The position numbers and the translations under genes are program-made. The notes beneath the pieces are model-generated. The model was not told where the DNA came from. It ran no database searches and saw only the letters and a list, made by a program, of their open reading frames with translations. A DNA stretch of 49,651 nt from CSP1-1 sp032128215 (GTDB taxonomy: Archaea > Thermoproteota > Nitrososphaeria > Nitrososphaerales > Nitrosopumilaceae), in the NCBI GenBank assembly GCA_032128215.1, contig JAQBHA010000021.1, positions 1 to 49,651 of the forward strand, in the 5' to 3' direction. Positions 32,125 through 39,456 of this stretch are shown here, piece by piece (positions within the stretch are counted from its first letter, which is position 1; each line of letters opens with the position of its first letter).

Positions 32125-33882
32125 TTATGCCATATTACCAATCAATTTTTTAATACTTTCTATTTCATCTTCTTCCTGTATTATTTTTTTATCTATTACT
32201 CGTAGCATCGCATCATTCCAGACATGATGTGAAAAGAAATTATGTTTGGTATTTGCTATTTCCATTTCATCATCTACTACCGTATCTTCAAGGAATTTTG
32301 TGACTACTGTATCAGATAGTTTTAGAATTCTACTATTTAGCTTAAAGCTCCTAAAAACTGGTTCCAATTTTGTAATGTCGCTTTTAAAATCACCTTTTGT
32401 ATCTAGGATATTTTTATGTAAGATCCGAAAATACACGGCGACGAAAAATAAGGTCGCATATCGTTTGGTTTTATGTCCTCCTCTCTTACCATACTTTAGG
32501 GTGTTTTTGGCAAATTCTTTTACAAGATATGGATATAGTAATAACCTGTACTCATCTTCAAGTTTTTCATTGAAAACATCGTCATACTTACTTCCACGTG
32601 GTAAAAATTGTGCAGGCGAGCTATAAGATTCTGTAGGCCTTTGCTCAATTCCAGCAACTAAAGCTTGAATGGCATCTTTAGCAACAATTACTTTTTTGTG
32701 ATTATCTGGTAAATATTTATTATAAATTACATCTCCTTTTAATTCTGATTGCTGCGATTTAGTTTTTGAATCAAAAGATCCTGCTTGAATTTCATAAAAG
32801 TAACCACAATTTTGTAATTGTGATTTTATTGATTTATGGAAATCCATTAATGAAACAAGATCTTTGCCTCTAACAGAATTTTGTGAATTTCTGTATTTTG
32901 TAATATTATTTTGATCTTCTTCATCATCAGCACGAATTATTGTGACTGTTATACTTCCTTCCAAATTATGTGTCCGTTTAGCTCGATCTACAATTGAATT
33001 GGATGTTTGAGCTCCATTTACTATTTGTGGGGCATGTAATAATATGGAATTATTTCCAATTTCTTCAAAGTTACTTACTACAATTGTAATTCCGTTATTG
33101 TAATAGAAGAACTTGTCAGGTACATTCTGTAAGGTTTCTCTAATTCCTTTGTTTACAGTAGTTTTAAACTGCATCCACTGTCTGATATTTGATTCAAAGA
33201 CATAGTCACGATTTTTAGAGATAAACTCAGTTAATTCTCTTAGTTTCAATATCCCTAAAATAGTATTTTCATGTCCAAGCATTTTCTCCAATTTAATCGT
33301 AGATTTTTTACCAGCGGCTGGTTTTTTTATTCTACTCCATAATCTTTGGATGATTTCTTCTATATCGATTATTTCAAAATATTTCTCATTCTCATATTCT
33401 ACTTCCTGATCCGTTACATAACAGCATTCCACTTTCAAATTTTTATCACGTATCTTAGTAACTAAATGAGCTAATTCCGGACGCATTTTAGTAACATCGC
33501 TTCTGAGTAATCGTTTTACATCTTCTTTGAATTTTGCAATAGCTTCCATCGAGTGTGAGGTTCCATATTTTGACTGGAATAGTCTTATCTTGTTATCAGA
33601 AAAATCAACTGGAAGGTATGCATCAATCCCTAAATCGTTGGCTCCATCAACTATTGCATCGGCGGCATCATCTTCTGTTGCCTCATAAACTCTTGTTAGA
33701 ACCCAATGCAGAAAATTATGCCCTTTTTCAACTTCATTTTTAGAACATTCTGCATTTTCTTTAATACTATCTCGAATATTTTTTGAAAATCCTTCTAGTG
33801 GTTGGTTACTATTTTCTTGAATTAGAATAGAACTTGAACCAGGAATGTATCTTAGTAATCCCCTATTGTTAATTTGTGCCAA
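32125..33882 (-). CDS. AIPR-family abortive-infection phage-resistance protein
   Basis: A 585-residue protein from TTG. The AIPR core is marked by FFYYNNGITIVVSNF and PQIVNGAQTSNSI, near residues 265-310. The N-terminal part (about 75-170) looks like a PD-(D/E)xK nuclease domain: NDLGIDAYL (Asp87) then IRLFQSKYG (Gln103, Lys105). AIPR proteins are known or predicted phage-defence effectors that often accompany restriction-modification genes. Here it stands alone, next to tRNA-Cys, with a long hairpin at its 3' side, all typical of an acquired accessory gene. Nuclease activity is inferred. Confidence 0.88.
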   Translation of the reverse strand: MAQINNRGLLRYIPGSSSILIQENSNQPLEGFSKNIRDSIKENAECSKNEVEKGHNFLHWVLTRVYEATEDDAADAIVDGANDLGIDAYLPVDFSDNKIRLFQSKYGTSHSMEAIAKFKEDVKRLLRSDVTKMRPELAHLVTKIRDKNLKVECCYVTDQEVEYENEKYFEIIDIEEIIQRLWSRIKKPAAGKKSTIKLEKMLGHENTILGILKLRELTEFISKNRDYVFESNIRQWMQFKTTVNKGIRETLQNVPDKFFYYNNGITIVVSNFEEIGNNSILLHAPQIVNGAQTSNSIVDRAKRTHNLEGSITVTIIRADDEEDQNNITKYRNSQNSVRGKDLVSLMDFHKSIKSQLQNCGYFYEIQAGSFDSKTKSQQSELKGDVIYNKYLPDNHKKVIVAKDAIQALVAGIEQRPTESYSSPAQFLPRGSKYDDVFNEKLEDEYRLLLYPYLVKEFAKNTLKYGKRGGHKTKRYATLFFVAVYFRILHKNILDTKGDFKSDITKLEPVFRSFKLNSRILKLSDTVVTKFLEDTVVDDEMEIANTKHNFFSHHVWNDAMLRVIDKKIIQEEDEIESIKKLIGNMA

Positions 33883-33947
33883 TCTATTGTTCTAAAATAC
33901 TCTCTATTTAGAAAAGCGGGTAATTACATAATAACTCAAAACTTTGG

Positions 33948-34019
33948 AGGTGAGGAAGGGATTCGAACCCCTATCGATAGGCTTTGCAGGCCCACGCATA
34001 ACCACTCTGCCACCTCACC
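33948..34019 (-). tRNA. tRNA-Cys(GCA)
   Basis: Intron-free 72-nt cloverleaf. Acceptor GGTGAGG/CCTCACC, D-stem GCA/TGC, anticodon stem TGGGC/GCCTA with loop CTGCAAA (anticodon GCA), T-arm AGGGG-TTCGAAT-CCCTT, discriminator U, as expected for tRNA-Cys. It lies between the histone and AIPR genes. Confidence 0.96.
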
Positions 34020-34060
34020 GTATTCACAGAAACGAGTTATTCACAATTAAACTCTTTAGA

Positions 34061-34291
34061 TTAGAATTTGGTAAAAGGTTTGGCTGCAAGTTTGATATCT
34101 TCTCCTCTGACAGTTTTTCTTCCAGCATGAGATGACATATCGACAGCACTTTTAGCAATAGAAAGAGCAACCTCTTCTATGATTCTCCTTAACTCATCCG
34201 CAGATTCATCACTCACTCTATGGGCTCCTGATTTTTTTAGAATCCTATACATGGCAGATAATCCAAGCTCAGATGATTTCATTACATGCAT
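34061..34291 (-). CDS. Archaeal histone
   Basis: A 76-residue histone-fold protein (73 if started at the ATG at 34282). The fold elements are ELGLSAMYRILKKSG (helix 1), AHRVSDESADELRRIIEEVA (loop and helix 2) and GRKTVRGEDIKLAAKPF (loop 2 and helix 3). Tails are absent, as in HMfB-type histones. It binds and wraps DNA as dimers and higher oligomers. Thaumarchaea usually carry one such gene. Confidence 0.96.
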   Translation of the reverse strand: MHVMKSSELGLSAMYRILKKSGAHRVSDESADELRRIIEEVALSIAKSAVDMSSHAGRKTVRGEDIKLAAKPFTKF

Positions 34292-34386
34292 TTTTCAAGT
34301 AATCGATTAAAGACTTTGTGTGAAAAAATCCTACTAAGGAATCGATTTATACAGACTATTTTAGGCAGCTTTCATTTGGTGTAATT

Positions 34387-35142
34387 ATGAACTGGTTACT
34401 AGATTCACACATACATCTATCTGATCCTGAATATGATTCTGATATCCAATATATCATAAAATGTATGAAAAAAATGCATATCAAGGCATGTTGTGTTTCA
34501 GAAGATCTTCTATCCTCAAAAAAAACATTACAACTTTCAAAGAAAACTGAACTAATTTTCCCTTTTGTAGGAATCCATCCAGGTAAATCTGATGAAAAAA
34601 TAGCACCTATACAGGAATTAATTAATCAGAATATTGCCGATATTGCAGGCATTGGTGAAATAGGACTAGATTCTACATATGTTTCATCCACATCAGAATT
34701 TCAAAGACAAGAAGATCTCTTTAGAGAACAACTAGCAATTGCTGAAAAGATACAAAAACCAATTTCGATTCATTCTAGAAAAACTCTTGACAAAATTTAT
34801 GAAATAATTCCCTCATACTCCCTTAGAGGTATGGTTTTACATTGGTTTGATGGAAGCAAGCAACAACTCATAAAAGCCATGGATTTGGGATTTTTTGTCT
34901 CATTTGGACCACTGTTAGTTTATGCAAAAGATAAACAAGTTTTGTTATCTAAAACAGAAATTAATAGAATACTAGTAGAGACAGACGGACCAGTAAAATT
35001 TTCAAGATGTTTCTCATTAAAGCCTGCACAAGTAAGTTTTATCCCAAGCGTAATCTTTTGTGCCTCAAAAGTATTGAGAAAGTCATATGATGAACTCTCT
35101 ACCATATTAGAAAAAAATTCAAACGATTTTCTAGGTATATAG
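34387..35142 (+). CDS. TatD-family metal-dependent hydrolase
   Basis: A 251-residue amidohydrolase-fold protein of the TatD deoxyribonuclease family. Metal-site motifs are DSHIHLS, FVGIHPG, GIGEIGLDS, PISIHSRKT, MVLHWFDG and ETDGP. The gene is preceded by a 95-bp divergent region shared with the histone. DNA repair or nucleotide salvage is the usual role proposed for the family. Confidence 0.92.
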   Translation: MNWLLDSHIHLSDPEYDSDIQYIIKCMKKMHIKACCVSEDLLSSKKTLQLSKKTELIFPFVGIHPGKSDEKIAPIQELINQNIADIAGIGEIGLDSTYVSSTSEFQRQEDLFREQLAIAEKIQKPISIHSRKTLDKIYEIIPSYSLRGMVLHWFDGSKQQLIKAMDLGFFVSFGPLLVYAKDKQVLLSKTEINRILVETDGPVKFSRCFSLKPAQVSFIPSVIFCASKVLRKSYDELSTILEKNSNDFLGI

Positions 35143-35143
35143 G

Positions 35144-35150
35144 TATAAAA
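35144..35150 (+). promoter_or_regulatory. TATA box (TATAAAA) for rps17e
   Basis: TATAAAA lies 24-30 nt before the GTG start at 35174, so the transcript is predicted to be leaderless or nearly so. It overlaps the 3' edge of the TatD gene region. Confidence 0.55.
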
Positions 35151-35173
35151 AACCCCAATTTATAACCGGATAA

Positions 35174-35491
35174 GTGAATAGAATTAAAAAAATTACAATG
35201 GAAATACTAGAAGATAACAAAGAAAAATTTGGTATTGATTTTCTTGAAAATAAAAAAATATTAAATGAAATTTCTATTGTTCGCTCAAAAGGATTAAAAA
35301 ATGAGTTGGCAGGATATATTACTAAATTCATAAAGCGTGAAATTAGAGAAAAGGAAGAGCAATTATTAAAAGAAAATCAAGCAACAACGGAAGCGGCTGC
35401 TATTGATGATCAATCTCTCACAATTGATGATGAGAAAACACTTCCTGAGATAGAAATACAATCACAGGATGAAACTGAAGAAATTTCTTAG
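35174..35491 (+). CDS. rps17e: Small-subunit ribosomal protein eS17
   Basis: Archaeal/eukaryotic 30S protein. Residues 1-62 match eS17: NRIKKITMEILEDNKEKFG, DFLENKKILNEISIVRSKGL and NELAGYITKF. The C-terminal 40 residues are an acidic, low-complexity tail (TTEAAAIDDQSLTIDDEKT) that makes it longer than the usual 60-70 residues. Start is GTG. Confidence 0.92.
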   Translation: MNRIKKITMEILEDNKEKFGIDFLENKKILNEISIVRSKGLKNELAGYITKFIKREIREKEEQLLKENQATTEAAAIDDQSLTIDDEKTLPEIEIQSQDETEEIS

Positions 35492-35536
35492 TCTATATTA
35501 TAAGATTAATTTTATCCAAATAATGGAATTTACAAT

Positions 35537-36313
35537 ATGATCATAGTAAAATTTTTGGGTGGAGCAAAAAAATCATTTTCCACTGACCATATTGACATTG
35601 ACAAAAATGATCTTACCTTGCAGCAGCTACTTGATTTTTTAATCAAGAATAAACCTCAAAATAATTACGACCTCGATTTAAATAATCTGTTAATAGCTAT
35701 AAACGGAATTGATTCTTCGGCAATGGAAGGCAAATTAACTAATTTAAAAAATGGGGATGTTATTAGCATAATTCCAATAATACATGGGGGTGCTTCTAAA
35801 AGAATTCAATTCCAAATTTCTAATTCATATATTGAATTATTTGATGTCAAAGCAAATCAAAAACTAAACATCAATTTTTTAGATTACCTAAGGCTAAAAT
35901 TTCCAAATCTAATACTTCAAGCTATATCATCAAATTATATCCTAAGTAAATCACATACTCAAAAAATTATTTCTATATCACTAATGGCGAAACTAAATAA
36001 CATCATACTTTCAAAAAAAATCGAGACAGATATTTTATTGAGATTTGCTGGTACGACTCAAATTAATGATGCGATAAAACTAGTAGGAATAAAATCTGAA
36101 GATGATTTTGTGATTATTGCAATTGGCAAAAAAATACAACTTAGTAGATTATTCCATGATATCGAATCCTTACTGAACAAAACTCCTTTATCCAAAAATA
36201 ATCATGATTTTTTGAAAAAAAAATTTAACATCACAACCAAACAGATGGATACAATATCACCAAAATGGCAATTAGAAGATTTACTTACCGAAAAAGCGGC
36301 AATTTTAATCTGA
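35537..36313 (+). CDS. MoaD/ThiS-like ubiquitin fold fused to a Cgi121-like domain
   Basis: A 258-residue two-part protein. Residues 1-85 form a beta-grasp (MoaD/ThiS/SAMP-like) domain (MIIVKFLGGAKKSF ... LLIAINGIDSSAM ... NGDVISIIPIIHGG) ending in the diagnostic Gly84-Gly85. Here the chain continues instead of ending at GG. Residues about 90-230 resemble Cgi121, a KEOPS subunit that binds the tRNA CCA end for t6A synthesis, most clearly ILLRFAGTTQINDAIKLVGI. Free GG would need cleavage after Gly85. It converges with a THUMP-domain gene (9-nt overlap). Domain 1 is secure; domain 2 is a motif-based inference. Confidence 0.78.
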   Translation: MIIVKFLGGAKKSFSTDHIDIDKNDLTLQQLLDFLIKNKPQNNYDLDLNNLLIAINGIDSSAMEGKLTNLKNGDVISIIPIIHGGASKRIQFQISNSYIELFDVKANQKLNINFLDYLRLKFPNLILQAISSNYILSKSHTQKIISISLMAKLNNIILSKKIETDILLRFAGTTQINDAIKLVGIKSEDDFVIIAIGKKIQLSRLFHDIESLLNKTPLSKNNHDFLKKKFNITTKQMDTISPKWQLEDLLTEKAAILI

Positions 36314-36826
36314 TAAAGAGCGTTTTGTTTTTTCTACACTTAGGATATTATCACTTTGTATAACTGAAACCCCTGCATCATCTCCCATTATTTCAATCAA
36401 AATAACCCAATCTGGACTATCTAGGGAAACCTTGTTTGAAATATTTTTTGCTATTTTTGATATAATTTCTTCAGAGGAAATTTTTGAATTTCGTTTTTCT
36501 ATTGTGATTCTATATTTGTCTTCAGGCTTGATAACCCCTATTTTCTTTTGAACCTCATCTTCAATTTCCTTGATATTCGTTTTGCAAACTCCTTGAATGG
36601 GAATTATCCTAAGACAGTATCTAATAAACCAAGGTTCATCAAGAATTTTTTCTCTAATCTTTTTTATAGATTCAATTGGATTTAGACTAGTAACTCCAGT
36701 AAGAATTCCTGGCATACTTGAAATGATAATTTTAGGTTCTTGATCTCCTAATTCTATAAGAATTTTCTTTATTTCTTTACTAGCATCTTCTTCAAAATGA
36801 CGTGGGCATGTAATAATTAAATTCAA
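36305..36826 (-). CDS. THUMP-domain protein, Tan1-like
   Basis: A 173-residue protein from TTG. It opens NLIITCPRHFEEDASKEI and continues with a THUMP domain (about residues 60-160; VCKTNIKEIEDEVQKKIG, YRITIEKRNSKISSEEII). Its size and composition match archaeal Tan1 homologues, which present tRNA for N4-acetylation at position 12. It starts in a 4-nt TTGA overlap with a 40-codon gene, and its 3' end overlaps the MoaD-Cgi121 gene. Partner acetyltransferase is not in the window. Confidence 0.85.
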   Translation of the reverse strand: MNLIITCPRHFEEDASKEIKKILIELGDQEPKIIISSMPGILTGVTSLNPIESIKKIREKILDEPWFIRYCLRIIPIQGVCKTNIKEIEDEVQKKIGVIKPEDKYRITIEKRNSKISSEEIISKIAKNISNKVSLDSPDWVILIEIMGDDAGVSVIQSDNILSVEKTKRSLSD

Positions 36827-36945
36827 AATAGATCAATAACACCCTCATTTGATTTAATTACAGGTCTTAAAACGATTCTATACCTACAAGTTCTAATGAT
36901 AGTATTGACACCTTTAGAATCACAAAATACTTTCATTGCTTTCAT
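36823..36945 (-). CDS. Small basic protein coupled to the THUMP gene (40 aa)
   Basis: A 40-residue frame from ATG at 36945, MKAMKVFCDSKGVNTIIRTC then strand-like RYRIVLRPVIKSNEG. Its TGA overlaps the TTG start of the THUMP gene (TTGA), a typical coupling. It is basic with two Cys. The family is not recognised. The overlap and protein-like sequence support it, but it is small. Confidence 0.5.
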   Translation of the reverse strand: MKAMKVFCDSKGVNTIIRTCRYRIVLRPVIKSNEGVIDLF

Positions 36946-37043
36946 TAGTGTTAGAATGTATGTTGGTTAGTAATATGTTAAGTCCAAATTAGTAAAATTC
37001 TTATTAATTTTTAATGAAATTTTAAAATATACTTACGTTCATT

Positions 37044-37072
37044 ATCCCCACCAGGCGAAAAACATTGGGGAT
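37044..37072 (+). promoter_or_regulatory. Leader hairpin before the small acidic ORF
   Basis: ATCCCCA (37044-37050) and TGGGGAT (37066-37072) form a perfect 7-bp stem with a 15-nt loop. It starts about where transcription from the upstream TTTAAAATATA (37021-37031) should begin, 9 nt before the ATG at 37081. It may be a 5'-leader element. Confidence 0.4.
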
Positions 37073-37080
37073 TGTATAAG

Positions 37081-37221
37081 ATGAGCTCAAATATACTTAT
37101 TAAAAATTTAATTTTCAAAGCATCAAGAAACTTCATGACAAGTAAATCATCTGAATTTGAAGATAATGAGTTCGAAGATGATTTTGATGACGATTTAGAT
37201 ACTTCTGAAGATGATGATTAA
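37081..37221 (+). CDS. Small acidic protein (46 aa)
   Basis: A 46-residue frame from ATG, with a basic, hydrophobic N-terminus (MSSNILIKNLIFKASRNF) and a very acidic tail (EFEDDFDDDLDTSEDDD). A TATA-like box and a leader hairpin precede it. Its stop overlaps the stop of the convergent winged-helix gene. An internal ATG at 37135 could be the true start. The 254 bp before it (36827-37080) hold the 40-codon ORF on the other strand and otherwise only promoter-like sequence. Confidence 0.5.
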   Translation: MSSNILIKNLIFKASRNFMTSKSSEFEDNEFEDDFDDDLDTSEDDD

Positions 37222-37565
37222 ATTAGCAAACCAAAATTTTCTGCGAATCTACTAAAGGTTTGATATGCAACGAGAAACTCTCTTCCATTTGAACTAATTT
37301 TATATCTGAATGCACCTTGGGAATCTACTTGTTCTAGTAAACCCTGAGAAACTAAATTATTAAGAATTTTTGAAATTCTTACATGGGAAACATTTGCCTT
37401 TCTAATAAGATAGGTGACTGTTGCTCCTTCCTCTGAATCTAAATCATCTCTGGCGGTGGATAAAATATCGCCAATAATCTTCATATGAGGTCTATATGAG
37501 CTCACCAATCTTGCCTCCATATTTGTTTTAGCCATGGAATATGATAGTAACACCATATTGTTCAA
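37218..37565 (-). CDS. Winged-helix DNA-binding protein (HTH_45-like) paralogue
   Basis: A 115-residue archaeal winged-helix protein. It has RPHMKIIGDILSTARDDLDS, the recognition helix in TYLIRKANVSHVRISKILN, the wing DSQGAFRYKISSNGREFL and the C-terminal YQTFSRFAENFGLLI. It mirrors the protein at 30796-31131 throughout. The frame starts at TTG; the ATG at 37556 is an alternative. A transcription regulator is likely. Confidence 0.85.
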   Translation of the reverse strand: MNNMVLLSYSMAKTNMEARLVSSYRPHMKIIGDILSTARDDLDSEEGATVTYLIRKANVSHVRISKILNNLVSQGLLEQVDSQGAFRYKISSNGREFLVAYQTFSRFAENFGLLI

Positions 37566-37655
37566 TATACTAAGAAGATAAAAGAAATTGACAATGTAAT
37601 TCGCCCAATTTTTCCTACTTTTGAATTAGTATTGTTCCGTGCTTTATACCTTGAA

Positions 37656-38294
37656 TTAAATCTCGGGGTCAAATTTAATTTTTATAAATGGGATTTTGCT
37701 TACCGGAATAAAGAGAGAAATTAATCCTGCAATTTTGATAGAAATAGAAAGATAGTACAATATTGATTCCGGAAAAACAAACGAATACCATCCTAGAAAT
37801 TCTCCTAACGCCAGAAATGATAATCCAATTGCAACAAAAACAGTTCCTTTCTTTTTTCCTTCGAAATAAGAAAGAATAGTTTCAATTGCACCATAAACTA
37901 ATAAAATGAAAGATATTGCTCGAAAAATATGTTCAATGTGAACAACAGATAATATGAATAGAGGCATTATCCCAATTGATCTTAAGTATCTTGATTTTGG
38001 TAAAAACGATTTAATACTATGTGAGAACGCTATAAAAAAATATCCTACTGTTTGAATTGCAATTCCTAAAGTTTGTATCCAACGTTCGATATTACCTTTT
38101 TGTAAAACAAAATCCTCTATCATATATCCTGACCACACAACAAAAAATCCGATACTTATTGACAAAAATGCAATTGATAATCTAAATAGAGTTGCACTAC
38201 CAGTATTTTTGTACCCTATGTATGCAATAATACCAATGGTAAGACCTACAATAAAGCCAATTAAATTTAGAACATTTTCAAGTAAGAATTCCAA
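37656..38294 (-). CDS. Polytopic membrane protein
   Basis: A 212-residue integral membrane protein from TTG with about seven hydrophobic spans, for example LNLIGFIVGLTIGIIAYIGY near the N-terminus, then LFRLSIAFLSISIGFFVVW and SFILLVYGAIETIL. Polar loops contain charged clusters (EGKKKG). There is no transporter or enzyme motif. A seven-span topology resembles sensor-type membrane domains, but no family is recognised. Confidence 0.75.
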   Translation of the reverse strand: MEFLLENVLNLIGFIVGLTIGIIAYIGYKNTGSATLFRLSIAFLSISIGFFVVWSGYMIEDFVLQKGNIERWIQTLGIAIQTVGYFFIAFSHSIKSFLPKSRYLRSIGIMPLFILSVVHIEHIFRAISFILLVYGAIETILSYFEGKKKGTVFVAIGLSFLALGEFLGWYSFVFPESILYYLSISIKIAGLISLFIPVSKIPFIKIKFDPEI

Positions 38295-38355
38295 TTATGC
38301 TTCATTATCCATTGAAATTAATTATTTTAACTTGATGAATCATTTAACTAGATGG

Positions 38356-38565
38356 TTAATCCCATTCATCTAGAGTTCCAGCAGTCTCACCTTCTGTACT
38401 ACCTGCATAATCTCCTAAAATGTCCGAGTATTTTGCAACATTATGTGCAACAAATTTTACATATTCACCATAACTCATGTCTAAATTACAGTGTTCACAT
38501 CTGACCACGGAAAAATCTGATGCAAGTTCAGCCCCCTTATCACATTTAGGGCACTTAATCTTCAC
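38356..38565 (-). CDS. Zinc-ribbon protein with acidic tail
   Basis: A 69-residue protein from GTG. KIKCPKCDKGAELASDFSV and VRCEHCNLDMSYGEYVKF give a C-x2-C ... C-x2-C ribbon, followed by an acidic tail (AGSTEGETAGTLDEWD). The family is common in archaea. It is divergent from the YggX-like gene. Function is unknown; nucleic-acid or protein contact is likely. Confidence 0.82.
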   Translation of the reverse strand: MKIKCPKCDKGAELASDFSVVRCEHCNLDMSYGEYVKFVAHNVAKYSDILGDYAGSTEGETAGTLDEWD

Positions 38566-38643
38566 ATCTAACTTAGTACAAATTAATTATTATTGGTTTA
38601 GATTCAATAAAAGATAAAAGGAGTTTAGATATGCTGCTAGAAT

Positions 38644-38916
38644 ATGGGTAAAATCTGTACTAAATGTAAAAATCCAATCCCAGAAGATATGGCTTTAGAT
38701 CCAAAAGCTGCAACATATCCATGTTGTAACCAATGCTGGGATGGGTGGAAAGAATATCGAATAATGGTTATGAATGAGATGAAATTAGATATGTCCCTTC
38801 CTGATCATAGAAAACTTCTTAAAAAAAATGAACAGATTTTTGTCGGAGTTAGAACCCCTGAAGGCGATGTAGTAGATTTTTCTGATGAAAAAAACCGTAA
38901 ACCCGAAGAGCCTTAG
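38644..38916 (+). CDS. YggX-like Fe-protection protein with CxxC
   Basis: A 90-residue protein. The core WDGWKEYRIMVMNEMKLDMS plus LPDHRKLLKKNEQIFV closely follows the YggX pattern (bacterial Fe(II)-trafficking, oxidative protection of Fe-S clusters). Unlike YggX, it has an N-terminal CTKCKNPIPEDM and a PCCNQCW motif, which could bind a metal. It ends four bases into the convergent 153-residue gene. Confidence 0.8.
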   Translation: MGKICTKCKNPIPEDMALDPKAATYPCCNQCWDGWKEYRIMVMNEMKLDMSLPDHRKLLKKNEQIFVGVRTPEGDVVDFSDEKNRKPEEP

Positions 38917-39374
38917 AACCCTAGATAATTTTTAACATTTTCAGGAATTATCAAGAATATTGTCTTTTTTCTATTTACTTCCAAGTTAGAAATTATCCTA
39001 TTAATAGAATTTATGAGAATCTCTTTTTTTGAACTATCTAGTGATAAGAAGATCTCAAAAATTCCATCCAAATTGAACTTAATTAATTTTTGTGGATCCG
39101 AACTTATTTCGTCAATATACTTAGAAAACATTATCTCTCTTTGTTCTTCAGTAACTGTTGTTAAAACCTCAAGCCATGTTTTAAATAACTTGGAAAAATT
39201 CTGAAAAGGAATAGTTGGACCTGCTTCAAGGGCATTGTTAATTATTTCCCGTCTATCGGATTCTGTCATTGAGAAAAACTCTAACATCCTTTTTTTCAAG
39301 ATCGGTGTTCGAAGAAAGTCTGGCAAATTTGCTAAAATTATAATTATGTTCCCTGCATAGTTTGGTTCAGACAA
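38913..39374 (-). CDS. Conserved hypothetical helical protein
   Basis: A 153-residue protein from TTG, predominantly alpha-helical, with LPDFLRTPILKKRMLEFFSM and repeated short helix-turn units (about 25 residues each, such as FSKLFKTWLEVLTTVTEEQR). No metal or catalytic motif is visible. It is divergent from purA. The repeat look suggests a helical scaffold. Confidence 0.7.
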   Translation of the reverse strand: MSEPNYAGNIIIILANLPDFLRTPILKKRMLEFFSMTESDRREIINNALEAGPTIPFQNFSKLFKTWLEVLTTVTEEQREIMFSKYIDEISSDPQKLIKFNLDGIFEIFLSLDSSKKEILINSINRIISNLEVNRKKTIFLIIPENVKNYLGF

Positions 39375-39424
39375 TATTATAATTTGTAAAGACTGGATAT
39401 TAAAATGGTAGAGAGATAATTTAG

Positions 39425-39433
39425 CTTAAATAC
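39425..39433 (+). promoter_or_regulatory. TATA box (CTTAAATAC) for purA
   Basis: CTTAAATAC lies 24-32 nt before the ATG at 39457, so the transcript should start at or just before the start codon (leaderless). Confidence 0.5.
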
Positions 39434-39456
39434 ACCATCTCCACGCTTTGACATGT

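Noticed and set aside
33944..34135. 63-codon plus-strand frame (MEVRKGFEPLS...) opposite tRNA-Cys and the histone gene
   Set aside because: Frames with this opening are typical translations of the antisense strand of tRNAs and are not real.
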